64,000 bases of DNA from Halosolutus halophilus. Its GTDB lineage: Archaea; Halobacteriota; Halobacteria; Halobacteriales; Natrialbaceae. A model generated the notes under the pieces. The model was not told the DNA's origin. It saw only the letters and a program-made list of their open reading frames with translations, and searched no databases. The stretch lies in contig NZ_CP094974.1 in assembly GCF_022869805.1 (NCBI RefSeq), positions 3,410,001-3,474,000 of the forward strand, read 5' to 3'. The position numbers were made by a program, and so were the translations under genes. Every line of letters starts with the position of its first letter. Within the stretch, counting starts at the first letter, position 1. Positions 1 to 7,631 of this stretch are shown here, piece by piece.

Positions 1-349
1 TCTCCTCGGACCACGGCGTCAGGACCGCGTGGACCGCGTCCATCCCCTCGGCCGCGCTCGCGTCGACGTCGGTCACGTAGCCGTGTGGGATCTCGCTGCG
101 AACGACCGCGGCGTGTGCGAGGTCGGGGAACCGTTGCTCGTAATCGGCGGTGTACTTCGCCTGCCCGGTGACGAGTTTCGGATCGTCGTCTTTCTGGGCC
201 GGTCGCGAGACGCTGGCTCGCTCGTCGGGTTCCAGGTCGTTGTTCTCGGGTTCGTCCCACTCGAGGGGATGGTCCTCGAACTCGGGGGACTCCCTCTCCG
301 AACGCGATGCGGTACCGCCGTCGGGTTTCGGATCGTCTGGATCAGTCAT
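1..349 (-). CDS. Xanthine dehydrogenase family, molybdopterin-binding subunit (5' part only)
   Basis: This is the N-terminal 116 codons of a large gene that runs off the left edge. The start ATG at 349 overlaps the end of the 2Fe-2S subunit gene by 8 bases. After an acidic leader of about 45 residues comes the typical opening of the CO dehydrogenase/xanthine dehydrogenase large subunit: RPAQKDDDPKLVTGQAKYTADY, then a stretch ending VRSEIPHGYVTDVDAS. The subunit would carry the molybdenum cofactor and hydroxylate a purine or another N-heterocycle. Placement beside purine permeases, adenine deaminase, XdhC-YqeB, SelD and YqeC suggests a purine substrate and possibly a selenium-dependent cofactor (inference). 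The catalytic domain is outside the window, so the substrate cannot be read. Confidence 0.82.
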   Translation of the reverse strand, partial: MTDPDDPKPDGGTASRSERESPEFEDHPLEWDEPENNDLEPDERASVSRPAQKDDDPKLVTGQAKYTADYEQRFPDLAHAAVVRSEIPHGYVTDVDASAAEGMDAVHAVLTPWSEE

Positions 350-887
350 GCGTCTCACCGCTGCGTTCGGTCGCCTCTCGAGCGGTGGATGCGGGCGACG
401 TGCCGCCGTCCGTCGCGACGGTCCCGTCGCCGTTCATCCGCTCGGCGGCGTCGAGTATCGCTTCGACTGGTTTCTGGTAGCCGGTACACCGACACAGGTT
501 GTCGTCGATCGCCGCTCGAACGTCGGCTTCGCTCGGGTCCGGGGTCTCCTCGAGCAACGCTTTCGCCTGGATGATCATCCCCGGGATACAGAACCCACAC
601 TGGACCGCGAAGTGATCGACGAACGCCTGCTGGATCGGATGGAGGTCGTCCTGCGTGCCGAGGCCCTCGATCGTCCGGATGGACGCGCCGTCGGCCTCCC
701 GGACGGTCGTCCCGCAGGCCATCCGGGCGTCGCCCCCGATGAGTACCTTCGAGGCCCCGCAGACGCCGCCGTCACAGCCGCACTTCACGCCCGTGTAGCC
801 TTCGCGTCGCAACACCGACGCGAGGTTGTCCTCCGGCGCCGCGTCGACGTCCATCGATTCGCCGTTGACGGTCAGGGTGAACTGCAC
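342..887 (-). CDS. Xanthine dehydrogenase family, 2Fe-2S subunit (CoxS/XdhC-type small subunit)
   Basis: This 181-residue protein is the small electron-transfer subunit of a molybdenum hydroxylase. An N-terminal plant-type ferredoxin domain is followed by the helical [2Fe-2S] domain with QCGFC (Cys97, Cys100) and CRCTGYQ (Cys132, Cys134). The ferredoxin loop is unusual. The normal C-x4-C-x2-C pattern reads GCDGGVCGAS, so the third ligand position is Ser46, with Cys38 and Cys43 present, Cys58 as the distal ligand and an extra Cys36 just before. The start is GTG at 887, chosen because AGGAGG lies 7 bases upstream and the protein begins at the usual point. The C-terminal tail beyond about residue 150 is acidic and low-complexity. 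It overlaps the catalytic subunit gene and is surely co-transcribed with it. Confidence 0.9.
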   Translation of the reverse strand: MQFTLTVNGESMDVDAAPEDNLASVLRREGYTGVKCGCDGGVCGASKVLIGGDARMACGTTVREADGASIRTIEGLGTQDDLHPIQQAFVDHFAVQCGFCIPGMIIQAKALLEETPDPSEADVRAAIDDNLCRCTGYQKPVEAILDAAERMNGDGTVATDGGTSPASTAREATERSGETHD

Positions 888-894
888 AGTGATC

Positions 895-962
895 CCTCCT
901 GTAAGCGTATCACTAGCATACGTGTCGTAGTGAAAGATGAGAGACAGCGCTACATATAATTA
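895..962 (-). promoter_or_regulatory. Promoter and ribosome binding site of the molybdenum hydroxylase operon
   Basis: Read on the minus strand, an AT-rich TATA-like element lies at 951-962 (TAATTATATGTA). A strong Shine-Dalgarno AGGAGG at 895-900 sits 7 bases before the GTG at 887. The distance from TATA box to start implies a leader of roughly 40 bases, so this operon has a leadered transcript, unlike most genes in the window. Confidence 0.55.
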
Positions 963-1160
963 TGGTTGCCCCCGACGAGCGCGTACTGGGACGATTCTCC
1001 GTCAGTCCGTTCTCGCTGGACTGAATCGCTGCACCGATTGTGGTGCCGAAAACCGGGTCGGAGTCCACGACGGGTGTCGAACGGCCGCGATCTCGGCGCG
1101 GGGATTCAGTGACGCCGCTCGCCGGTCTCCGTGACCGAAAACGCGACTGCGGCGGTCGAG

Positions 1161-1541
1161 TCAGCGGTTCGCCGCGATCGCTTCGATTTCGACCCCGACG
1201 CCCTTGGGCAGGTTCGCCACCTCGACGGCGCTCCGGGCCGGCGGTTCCTCGTCGAAGAATTCGGCGTACGTTTCGTTCATCTCGTCGAAGGTCTCGATGT
1301 CGTCGAGAAAGACCGTGACCTTGAGCACGTCGCTCATCTCGAGGTCTTCCTCGGCCAGGACGGCTTCGACGTTGTCGAGCGCCCGTTCCGTCTGGACTGC
1401 GATCGGTTCGTCGTCGAGTAACTCCCCGTCGGCGGTCATGGGGATCTGTCCGGCGGTGAACGTGACGTCGCCGTTGGTCGTCGCCTGACTGTACGCACCG
1501 ACCGCGGCCGGCGCGTCGTCGGTACCGAGGATGCGCTTCAT
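1161..1541 (-). CDS. RidA family protein (enamine/imine deaminase)
   Basis: This 126-residue protein has the size and sequence of the RidA/YjgF family. It begins MKRILGTDDAPAAVGAYSQA, has the GQIPM segment, a KVTVFLDD strand and the PARSAVEVANLPKG motif with the conserved Arg that binds carboxylates, ending in EIEAIAA. RidA hydrolyses reactive enamine/imine intermediates to ammonia and a keto acid. The ATG at 1541 was chosen because family members start here; the reading frame extends further upstream without resemblance to the family. It lies between the molybdenum hydroxylase and the purine permeases. RidA-like proteins also occur in purine and pyrimidine catabolic loci, so a role here is possible, but housekeeping is equally likely. 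Confidence 0.9.
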   Translation of the reverse strand: MKRILGTDDAPAAVGAYSQATTNGDVTFTAGQIPMTADGELLDDEPIAVQTERALDNVEAVLAEEDLEMSDVLKVTVFLDDIETFDEMNETYAEFFDEEPPARSAVEVANLPKGVGVEIEAIAANR

Positions 1542-1790
1542 ACAGCCCGAATACAGGTACGAGCGCTTAAACGTTGTCCAGCGGAGGGCGGAACGGAGTT
1601 CGTCCGCTCGCCGTTCGACGTCGATGTCGAACCGAATCGATCGCGGAAACGGTCGCGCCAGCGACCCGACGCCGATCGGCATCGGCAGTACGGAGGGTGT
1701 CACCGCGACCCCAGGTCGCCGACGAAATCGTGTGCCACAGTGTGGCCGAACAGTTGTGCGACGGTGACGAATCGGATCGATCAGGGAAAA

Positions 1791-1796
1791 TTATAT
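1791..1796 (+). promoter_or_regulatory. TATA box for the AzgA-type permease, probable leaderless start
   Basis: TTATAT at 1791-1796 lies 26-31 bases before the ATG at 1822. That is the spacing expected when transcription begins at the start codon. There is no Shine-Dalgarno before 1822. This supports 1822 over the two in-frame ATG codons upstream. Confidence 0.55.
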
Positions 1797-1821
1797 GATG
1801 ATATGGTGTGGCATGGCGTAT

Positions 1822-3219
1822 ATGTCAGATTCAACTGGCACGAACTCCCGGCTGGGGGAGTACTTCGGATTCGACGAGCACGGGACCGATCTGAAGACGG
1901 AACTGCTCGCGGGGATGACGACGTTCCTCACGATGTCGTACATCATCATCGTGAATCCCGCGATCCTCTCCGAAGCGATCCAGATCGAAGGCTACTCTCA
2001 GCAGGAGGTATTCCAGATGATCGCTATCGCGACCATTCTGGCGTCCGCCGTCGCCATCCTGGTGATGGCCTTTCACGCGAATCGACCGTTCGGATTGGCC
2101 CCGGGAATGGGGTTGAACGCGTACTTCGCGTTCACGGTCGTGATACTACTCGGCGTCCCCTGGCAAACGGCGCTCGCGGCCGTGTTCGTCGAGGGCGTGA
2201 TATTCATGGGCCTGACGTATTTCGGCGCGAGACGGTACATCATCGAGTTGTTCCCGGCACCGGTCAAGTTCGCCGTCGGTGCGGGTATCGGGTTGTTCCT
2301 GCTGTTGCTCGGTCTCATCGAGATGAACGTCATCGTCCAGTACGAAGCGACGATGGTTCAGTTGAACGACGTTGCGACGGATCCCGTCGCACTCGTCGCA
2401 CTCGCGGGACTCGCGTTCACGTTCGTTCTGTACGCACGCGATATTACCGGTGCGATCATCATCGGGATCATCACGACGGCGATCGCGGGGTGGGCGCTCA
2501 CGCTCGGCGGGGTCGTCGATCGGGGCGTCCTCGCACCGGCGGAACTCGCCTCCCCTCAGTACGATATCACGCCGCTTGCCGGGGCCTTCCTCGATGGCTT
2601 CGGTCAGATCGACCCGGCGACGTTCGTTCTGATCGTGTTCACGTTCTTCTTCGTCGACTTCTTCGACACCGCCGGAACGCTGATCGGCGTCTCACAGTTC
2701 GGCGGCTTCCTCGACGAGGACGGTGACCTGCCGGAGATAGAGAAGCCGCTGATGGCCGACGCGATCGGGACGACGTTCGGTGCGATGGTCGGGACGTCGA
2801 CGGTGACGACGTTCATCGAGAGTTCGACCGGGATCGAAGAGGGCGGGCGGACGGGCATGACGGCGCTCACAGTCGGCGTCCTGTTCCTGCTCTCGCTCGT
2901 GGCCGTGCCGCTGATCGCCGCGATTCCGCAGTACGCGTCGTACCTCGCACTGGTGGTCGTCGGGATCATCATGCTCCAGGGCGTGACGGACATCGACTGG
3001 GAGGACCCGGCCTGGCTCATCTCGGGCGGACTCACCATCACCGTGATGCCGCTCACGGCCTCCATCGCGAATGGGCTGGCGGCGGGGATCATCAGCTACC
3101 CGATCATCAAAGCGACGATGGGGGAAACGGACGACATCCACCCCGGCCAATGGGTCCTGGCCGCGGCCTTCGTGCTCTACTACTACGTCTCGGCTGGCGG
3201 CGTGATATCCGGAACGTGA
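1822..3219 (+). CDS. NCS2 family permease, AzgA/PbuG type (adenine/guanine/hypoxanthine)
   Basis: This 465-residue integral membrane protein has about 12-14 predicted transmembrane helices. It carries hallmarks of the AzgA-like branch of NCS2 transporters: TELLAGMTTFLTMSYIIIVN near the N terminus, GLAPGMGLNAYF, FFFVDFFDTAGTLIGV and GTSTVTTFIESSTGIEEGGR. Known members import adenine, guanine or hypoxanthine with protons. The start at 1822 (MSDSTGTNS) is supported by a TATA box 26 bases upstream. It precedes a second, unrelated NCS2 permease and adenine deaminase on the same strand, so nucleobase uptake followed by adenine deamination is the likely role. The exact substrate cannot be told from sequence. 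Confidence 0.9.
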   Translation: MSDSTGTNSRLGEYFGFDEHGTDLKTELLAGMTTFLTMSYIIIVNPAILSEAIQIEGYSQQEVFQMIAIATILASAVAILVMAFHANRPFGLAPGMGLNAYFAFTVVILLGVPWQTALAAVFVEGVIFMGLTYFGARRYIIELFPAPVKFAVGAGIGLFLLLLGLIEMNVIVQYEATMVQLNDVATDPVALVALAGLAFTFVLYARDITGAIIIGIITTAIAGWALTLGGVVDRGVLAPAELASPQYDITPLAGAFLDGFGQIDPATFVLIVFTFFFVDFFDTAGTLIGVSQFGGFLDEDGDLPEIEKPLMADAIGTTFGAMVGTSTVTTFIESSTGIEEGGRTGMTALTVGVLFLLSLVAVPLIAAIPQYASYLALVVVGIIMLQGVTDIDWEDPAWLISGGLTITVMPLTASIANGLAAGIISYPIIKATMGETDDIHPGQWVLAAAFVLYYYVSAGGVISGT

Positions 3220-3393
3220 GGGTCGATTTCGATCTCTGGGCTTCACGTGGCACACGCCGTACAAATACGTCGTCCTAATACGTATTCTCCAGAAACGGTG
3301 CACGAATGTAGGTATAATCCGGCACACCGTGGTTAAATGTGGATGTAACAAAGAATTTATCACTCCCCGGGGAGATTTGTACCGTGTTATCCC

Positions 3394-4779
3394 ATGTCAT
3401 CCAACGATGGGTCCATCGAACTGGCGTACGAGTTAGAAGAGAAACCGCCGACGCTCAAGGCGATCTTCCTGGGCTTGCAACACGTCTCGGCGATGTTCGT
3501 CCCGACGATCGCAGTGGCCATCATCGTCGCCGGAGCGATCGGGACCGGTGGCGCAGACACGACCTACCTCATACAGATGGTCCTGATCTTCTCCGGGCTG
3601 GCGACGCTCGTTCAGGTGTTCCCGATCGGACCGGTCGGGGCGCGACTCCCCATCGTAATGGGATCGAGTTTCGCGTTCGTCGGTGCGGCGATAGCCATCG
3701 GCGGGCAGTACGGTCTCGACGCCGTCTTCGGTGCGATCATCATCGGCGCCCTGGTCGAGATCCTCATCGGCTGGCAGTATCAGCGGGTCAAACAGCTGTT
3801 TCCACCGCTGGTCACCGGCCTCATCGTCATGATCCTGGGTCTGTACCTGATTCCGGTCGGGATGGACTACATGGCCGGCGGAGCCGACGCTGCCGATTAC
3901 GGTGCGTACCACCACCTCGGCCTCGCCTTGCTCGTCCTGGCTATCACCGTCGGTATGAACCTCTTCATGGAGGGAATCTGGCGACTCCTCAGCATTCTCA
4001 TCGGGATCGTCGTCGGCTACGTCGTCGCCGTTGCCATCGGCATCGTCGACTTCTCCACGGTCGCGGACGCGAGTTGGTTCGCACTTCCGGTGCCCGGTCG
4101 ATTCGGGTTCGCGTTCGAACCGATCGCCGTCCTGACGTTCACCGCGATTCACATCACGGCTGCGATCGAATCGATCGGCGATATGTCCGGTATCACGGCC
4201 GCAGAGGGCCGTACTCCGGACGATTCCGAAATTCGCGGCGGCCTGTTCGTCGACGGTCTCGGCAGTTCACTCGGCGCCGTCTTCGGAGCGTTCCCGCTGA
4301 CGACGTTCTCACAGAACGTCGGCATCATCAATTTCACCGGCGTGATGAGCCGGTACGTGGTCGGCATCAGTGGTGCCGTGCTGCTGGCGCTCGGTTTCAT
4401 TCCGAAGGTCAGTGCCGTCGTCGCGACGATTCCCCAGGCCGTTCTCGGCGGTGCGGTGATCGTCATGTTCGGGATGGTGATGGCGAGCGGTCTTCGGCTC
4501 ATCTTCCTGAACGAACGCATGAATCGGCGGAACATGGTCATCATCGCCGTCTCGATCGGTCTCGGCCTCGGCGTCGAAGTCCGACCCGAGATATTCGAGG
4601 CGATGCCCAGGGGCGTGACCATCTTCTTCGGCAACGCCATAATCATGACCGCTCTCTGTGCGGTCCTGCTCAACTCTCTCGTCCCGCGCCCGGACGGAGA
4701 CTACGAGATGGGACTCGAGGAACCGGTCGACGGCGACCAGCCGTCGCCCGCCGAACGCTCTGCCGTGCAGGAAGACTAA
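3394..4779 (+). CDS. NCS2 family permease, nucleobase-ascorbate type (uracil/xanthine/urate)
   Basis: This 461-residue membrane protein belongs to the nucleobase-ascorbate transporter branch of NCS2, distinct from the AzgA-type gene before it. Visible signatures are the LQHVSAMF motif in helix 1, the PIGPVGARLPIVMGSSFAFV stretch, and the AAIESIGDMSGI motif holding the substrate-contacting Glu of helix 8. It is followed by LTTFSQNVGIINFTGV in place of the usual family signature. Family members take up uracil, xanthine or uric acid. Beside a xanthine-dehydrogenase-type enzyme, xanthine or urate is the best guess (inference). A 174-base gap separates it from the upstream permease and may hold its own promoter near 3350-3360. 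Confidence 0.9.
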   Translation: MSSNDGSIELAYELEEKPPTLKAIFLGLQHVSAMFVPTIAVAIIVAGAIGTGGADTTYLIQMVLIFSGLATLVQVFPIGPVGARLPIVMGSSFAFVGAAIAIGGQYGLDAVFGAIIIGALVEILIGWQYQRVKQLFPPLVTGLIVMILGLYLIPVGMDYMAGGADAADYGAYHHLGLALLVLAITVGMNLFMEGIWRLLSILIGIVVGYVVAVAIGIVDFSTVADASWFALPVPGRFGFAFEPIAVLTFTAIHITAAIESIGDMSGITAAEGRTPDDSEIRGGLFVDGLGSSLGAVFGAFPLTTFSQNVGIINFTGVMSRYVVGISGAVLLALGFIPKVSAVVATIPQAVLGGAVIVMFGMVMASGLRLIFLNERMNRRNMVIIAVSIGLGLGVEVRPEIFEAMPRGVTIFFGNAIIMTALCAVLLNSLVPRPDGDYEMGLEEPVDGDQPSPAERSAVQED

Positions 4780-4894
4780 CCATGACCACAGCGTTGACGC
4801 TCACGAAGGCCTCACACGGGGTGGGTCCGATCGATCGCGCATGTGTTCGGGTGTCGGCCGCTGCAGCTAGCCGGAGGGCCGCCGCTATCCACCC

Positions 4895-6565
4895 ATGAAT
4901 CGCGTCGACACACTCGTTCGAGGGACGCTCGTCAACGTCAACACGGGCGTGCTCGAGGACCGCGCGATCGCCATCGACGACGGGGACGTGGTCGCACTCG
5001 AGGAGCGGCCGGCGGACCGCGAACTCGAGGCCGAATACGTCGCACCGGGACTGATCGACGCACACAAACACGTCGAATCGAGCATGGTCACGGTGCCACA
5101 GTACGGCGAAGCGATGGTTCCTCGCGGGGTCACCAGCATCGTCCACGACCCCCACGAGATCGCGAACGTCCTCGGCGTCGACGGCGTCCGGGCCGCCTTC
5201 GAGGACGCGACGAAAACGCCGTTGAAGGTCCGGTTTAGCGTTCCCTCGAGCGTTCCCGCTTCGAACCTGCAAGACGGCGGAGCCACGCTCGACGCGGACG
5301 ACGTCGCGGCGTTACTCGATCACGAACACGTCGTCGCACTCGGCGAGGTGATGGACCTCCCGGCACTGGTTTCGGGCGATTCGGACCTTCACGCGAAGAT
5401 CCGCGCCGCCCGAGAGCGCGGGTTGACCGTCGACGGGCACCTCCCTCGGGTGTCCGGATCGGACCTGCAGGAAGCCGCACGCTACCTCGACACCGATCAC
5501 GAGAGCATCACCGAGGCCGAGGCACGCGAGAAAGTCGATCTCGGATTCCGGGTCTACCTTCGCGAAGGGTCGTCGTCGAAGAACCTCGCCGATCTCGTCG
5601 GCCTCGTCGACGACGTCCCCACGCGTCGGCTGTCGCTGTGTTCGGACGATCGAGACGTGGTCGATCTGGTCGAAAACGGCGGCGTCGACTTCGCAGTGCG
5701 AAAGGCGATCGACGAAGGCGTCGACCCGGTCGAGGCCGTACAGATGGCGACGCTGAACACGGCGGAGAGCTACGATCTCCCGTTCGGGCGGATCGAACCC
5801 GGCGCGCCGGCCGATCTGGTGCTGCTCGAGGATCTCGAGACGTGGTCCGTCGATCGCGTTCTCGTCGACGGGCAACTCGATCCCACGCGTACCGATCGCG
5901 ATCCGCCGGCGACCGCGCTTTCGACGGGCACCGTCGACTTCGATCCAGTCACGGGGCGTGACCTGGCGCTCGATGCGCCGAAATCGCCGGCGGAGCGCGC
6001 CACCGTCCGCGTGCTCGAACTCACCGGCGGAATCCAGACGGGACGCGCGGAGGCGTCACTTCCCGTCGGGGACGGCACGATCGAACCGATGCCCGATGAC
6101 GACGTGCTCGCGATGGCGGTTATCGAGCGACACGGACGCGACGCCGGTATCGGTCGCGGCTTCGTCCGCGGACTCGGCCTGGAGCGCGGGGCGATCGGGT
6201 CGACGGTCGCCCACGACGCGCACAACTGCGTCGTCGCCGGCACGGCGTTCGACGCGATGGCTCGAGTTGCGAACCACCTCCGGGACATCGACGGTGGCGT
6301 CGCCGTGTGCGATCCGGAACGGGACGGCGAGGAGATTGCGGCGGTTCCCCTTCCGGTCGCGGGTCTGATGTCCGACGACCCGCTGACCGACGTCTGCGAG
6401 CGGTTCAAGTCGGTCGTCGCTCGGGCGGAAGCCCTCGGGCTCGGCCGGCACGGACTGATGACCCTCTCGTTTCTCGCACTCGAAGTGATCCCCGAGTATC
6501 GGCTGACGAATCGGGGACTGGTCGACGTCGAGCGCTGGGAACACGTCGACGTCGTGATCGAGTGA
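4895..6565 (+). CDS. ade: Adenine deaminase
   Basis: This 556-residue amidohydrolase converts adenine to hypoxanthine and ammonia. The metal-site strand reads APGLIDAHKHVESSMV and is followed by the family-specific VHDPHEIANVLGVDGV. Later motifs match too: DGHLPRVSGSDL, TDHESITEAEA, LCSDDRD and the VRKAIDEG helix. The C-terminal region (TVAHDAHNCVVAGT, VAGLMSD) is the typical adenine deaminase C-terminal domain. A purine-rich CGGAGGG sits about 20 bases before the ATG. The product feeds hypoxanthine to Hpt (13325-13876) or to the molybdenum hydroxylase at the left edge. It probably shares transcription with the permease ahead of it (115-base gap). Confidence 0.93.
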   Translation: MNRVDTLVRGTLVNVNTGVLEDRAIAIDDGDVVALEERPADRELEAEYVAPGLIDAHKHVESSMVTVPQYGEAMVPRGVTSIVHDPHEIANVLGVDGVRAAFEDATKTPLKVRFSVPSSVPASNLQDGGATLDADDVAALLDHEHVVALGEVMDLPALVSGDSDLHAKIRAARERGLTVDGHLPRVSGSDLQEAARYLDTDHESITEAEAREKVDLGFRVYLREGSSSKNLADLVGLVDDVPTRRLSLCSDDRDVVDLVENGGVDFAVRKAIDEGVDPVEAVQMATLNTAESYDLPFGRIEPGAPADLVLLEDLETWSVDRVLVDGQLDPTRTDRDPPATALSTGTVDFDPVTGRDLALDAPKSPAERATVRVLELTGGIQTGRAEASLPVGDGTIEPMPDDDVLAMAVIERHGRDAGIGRGFVRGLGLERGAIGSTVAHDAHNCVVAGTAFDAMARVANHLRDIDGGVAVCDPERDGEEIAAVPLPVAGLMSDDPLTDVCERFKSVVARAEALGLGRHGLMTLSFLALEVIPEYRLTNRGLVDVERWEHVDVVIE

Positions 6566-6630
6566 GGCGGGACTCCCCGACGCCGATCGTCCCGTCCCAC
6601 CGCGATTTTCGACGTTGTCGCATGCTAACC

Positions 6631-6638
6631 CTTATTAT
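6631..6638 (+). promoter_or_regulatory. TATA box of the DsrEFH-like/xdhC-yqeB operon
   Basis: CTTATTAT at 6631-6638 lies 24-31 bases upstream of the ATG at 6662. This fits a leaderless transcript covering the four tightly coupled genes to 9205. It separates this operon from adenine deaminase, which ends at 6565. Confidence 0.5.
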
Positions 6639-6661
6639 CGTACTCTGCCAATACTTCGGAC

Positions 6662-7033
6662 ATGATCCACGTCGGGTTCTTGCTCACCGGCGGTCCCTTC
6701 GATAGCGAACGGTGGCGCACCGCCTACGAACTCGGGCGTGCGGCACTCGACGCCGGTCACGAGGTCACGTACTTTCACTATCTCGACGGCGCGTACGTTC
6801 CGGTCGCCGACCAGCGCCTCCCCGACTGTTCGGACGCGGGACTGTACGACGAGATGCCGACCGAGAAGTTTCAGGAGTTGATCGCCGACGGTGCGGACGT
6901 GATCTGTTGCGGGCTATGCGTCAACGCGCGGGGTATCGACGCCGAGACCGATTACCCGGACGGCGTCGAGGTCGGCTTGCTGCCGGATCTCGCGGACACG
7001 ATCGGCGAGGCCGACAGGGTGATCTCGCTATGA
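6662..7033 (+). CDS. DsrE/TusD-like sulfur (or selenium) relay protein
   Basis: This 123-residue protein has the DsrE-like fold. It opens with MIHVGFLLTGGPFDSERW, has a YELGRAALDAGHEV helix-turn, and carries the Cys segment CCGLCVNARGI (Cys82, Cys83, Cys86) where TusD/DsrE carry their persulfide-bearing cysteine (C-V-x-A-x-R-G). In TusBCD and DsrEFH this subunit accepts persulfide sulfur from TusA. Its stop overlaps the next start (ATGA), and three more genes follow in the same operon, ending with an XdhC-YqeB fusion. It therefore probably serves molybdenum hydroxylase maturation rather than tRNA thiolation (inference). No dsrAB genes are nearby. Confidence 0.75.
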   Translation: MIHVGFLLTGGPFDSERWRTAYELGRAALDAGHEVTYFHYLDGAYVPVADQRLPDCSDAGLYDEMPTEKFQELIADGADVICCGLCVNARGIDAETDYPDGVEVGLLPDLADTIGEADRVISL

Positions 7034-7383
7034 AACGGGACGTCGTCGTCGTGCTCACGCGAACGCCGTACGGACGGGTCCACGTCCCGGAGGGCCTCCG
7101 GGCGGCACGCGGCGTCGCGGCCGGGTTCGATCGACACGACGTCTCGGTCGTGTTCACGCAGGACGGCGTCTACGCCGCTCGCGCGGCCGTCGACAGAGAT
7201 GCGCTCAATATGACGGACCACCTCGCCGATCTGGCGGCGGAAGACGGGGACCTGTTCGTCGACGAAGCGTCGATGACGGCACGAAACGTCACGAGCGAGG
7301 AGATCGCCCCCGACGTCAGTATCCGGTCCGGCGAGGAGGTCGCATCGATGATCGAACGGGCGGATCACGCGCTCGACTTTTGA
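7030..7383 (+). CDS. DsrE-family protein, DsrF/TusC-like
   Basis: This 117-residue protein starts at the ATG of an ATGA overlap with the preceding gene. The fold pattern is DsrE-like: an opening strand VVVVLTRTPYGRVHVPEGLR, a helix of small residues (AARGVAAGF), then VSVVFTQDGVYAAR. It has no cysteine, as is common in the DsrF/TusC partner, which mainly has a structural role. Position between a DsrE-like and a DsrH-like gene supports an alpha2-beta2-gamma2-type complex (inference from known DsrEFH). Confidence 0.7.
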   Translation: MKRDVVVVLTRTPYGRVHVPEGLRAARGVAAGFDRHDVSVVFTQDGVYAARAAVDRDALNMTDHLADLAAEDGDLFVDEASMTARNVTSEEIAPDVSIRSGEEVASMIERADHALDF

Positions 7384-7385
7384 CA

Positions 7386-7631
7386 ATGCTCTATCTGATA
7401 GACGAACCGATGGCGGAGATCGGACGCAGAACCGCAGCGACCGACGCCGACGGCATCGTCGTCCTGATACAGGACGGCGTCCTGCTCAATCCGGATCTCG
7501 ACGTCCCGACGCTCGCGGTCGAACGGGACGTCGAGATGCGCGGCGCGAGCCTGCCCGATCGGATCGACACCGTCACGTACGACGAACTGATCGAACTCAT
7601 GGTCGACCACGAGGTGAGGAGTTTCGTATGA
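7386..7631 (+). CDS. DsrH/TusB-like protein
   Basis: This 81-residue protein begins MLYLIDEPMAEIG at the ATG at 7386. An in-frame TTG two codons earlier is less likely. It has the small DsrH/TusB pattern: an N-terminal strand, then a segment reading GIVVLIQDGVLLNPDL, where DsrH/TusB normally has a V-L-L-x-D-A/G-V strand, then a second alpha-beta pair ending in IELMVDHEVRSFV. The Cys found in many DsrH proteins is absent. It lies 2 bases after the DsrF-like gene and overlaps xdhC-yqeB by ATGA, so all four are translationally coupled. Confidence 0.65.
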   Translation: MLYLIDEPMAEIGRRTAATDADGIVVLIQDGVLLNPDLDVPTLAVERDVEMRGASLPDRIDTVTYDELIELMVDHEVRSFV

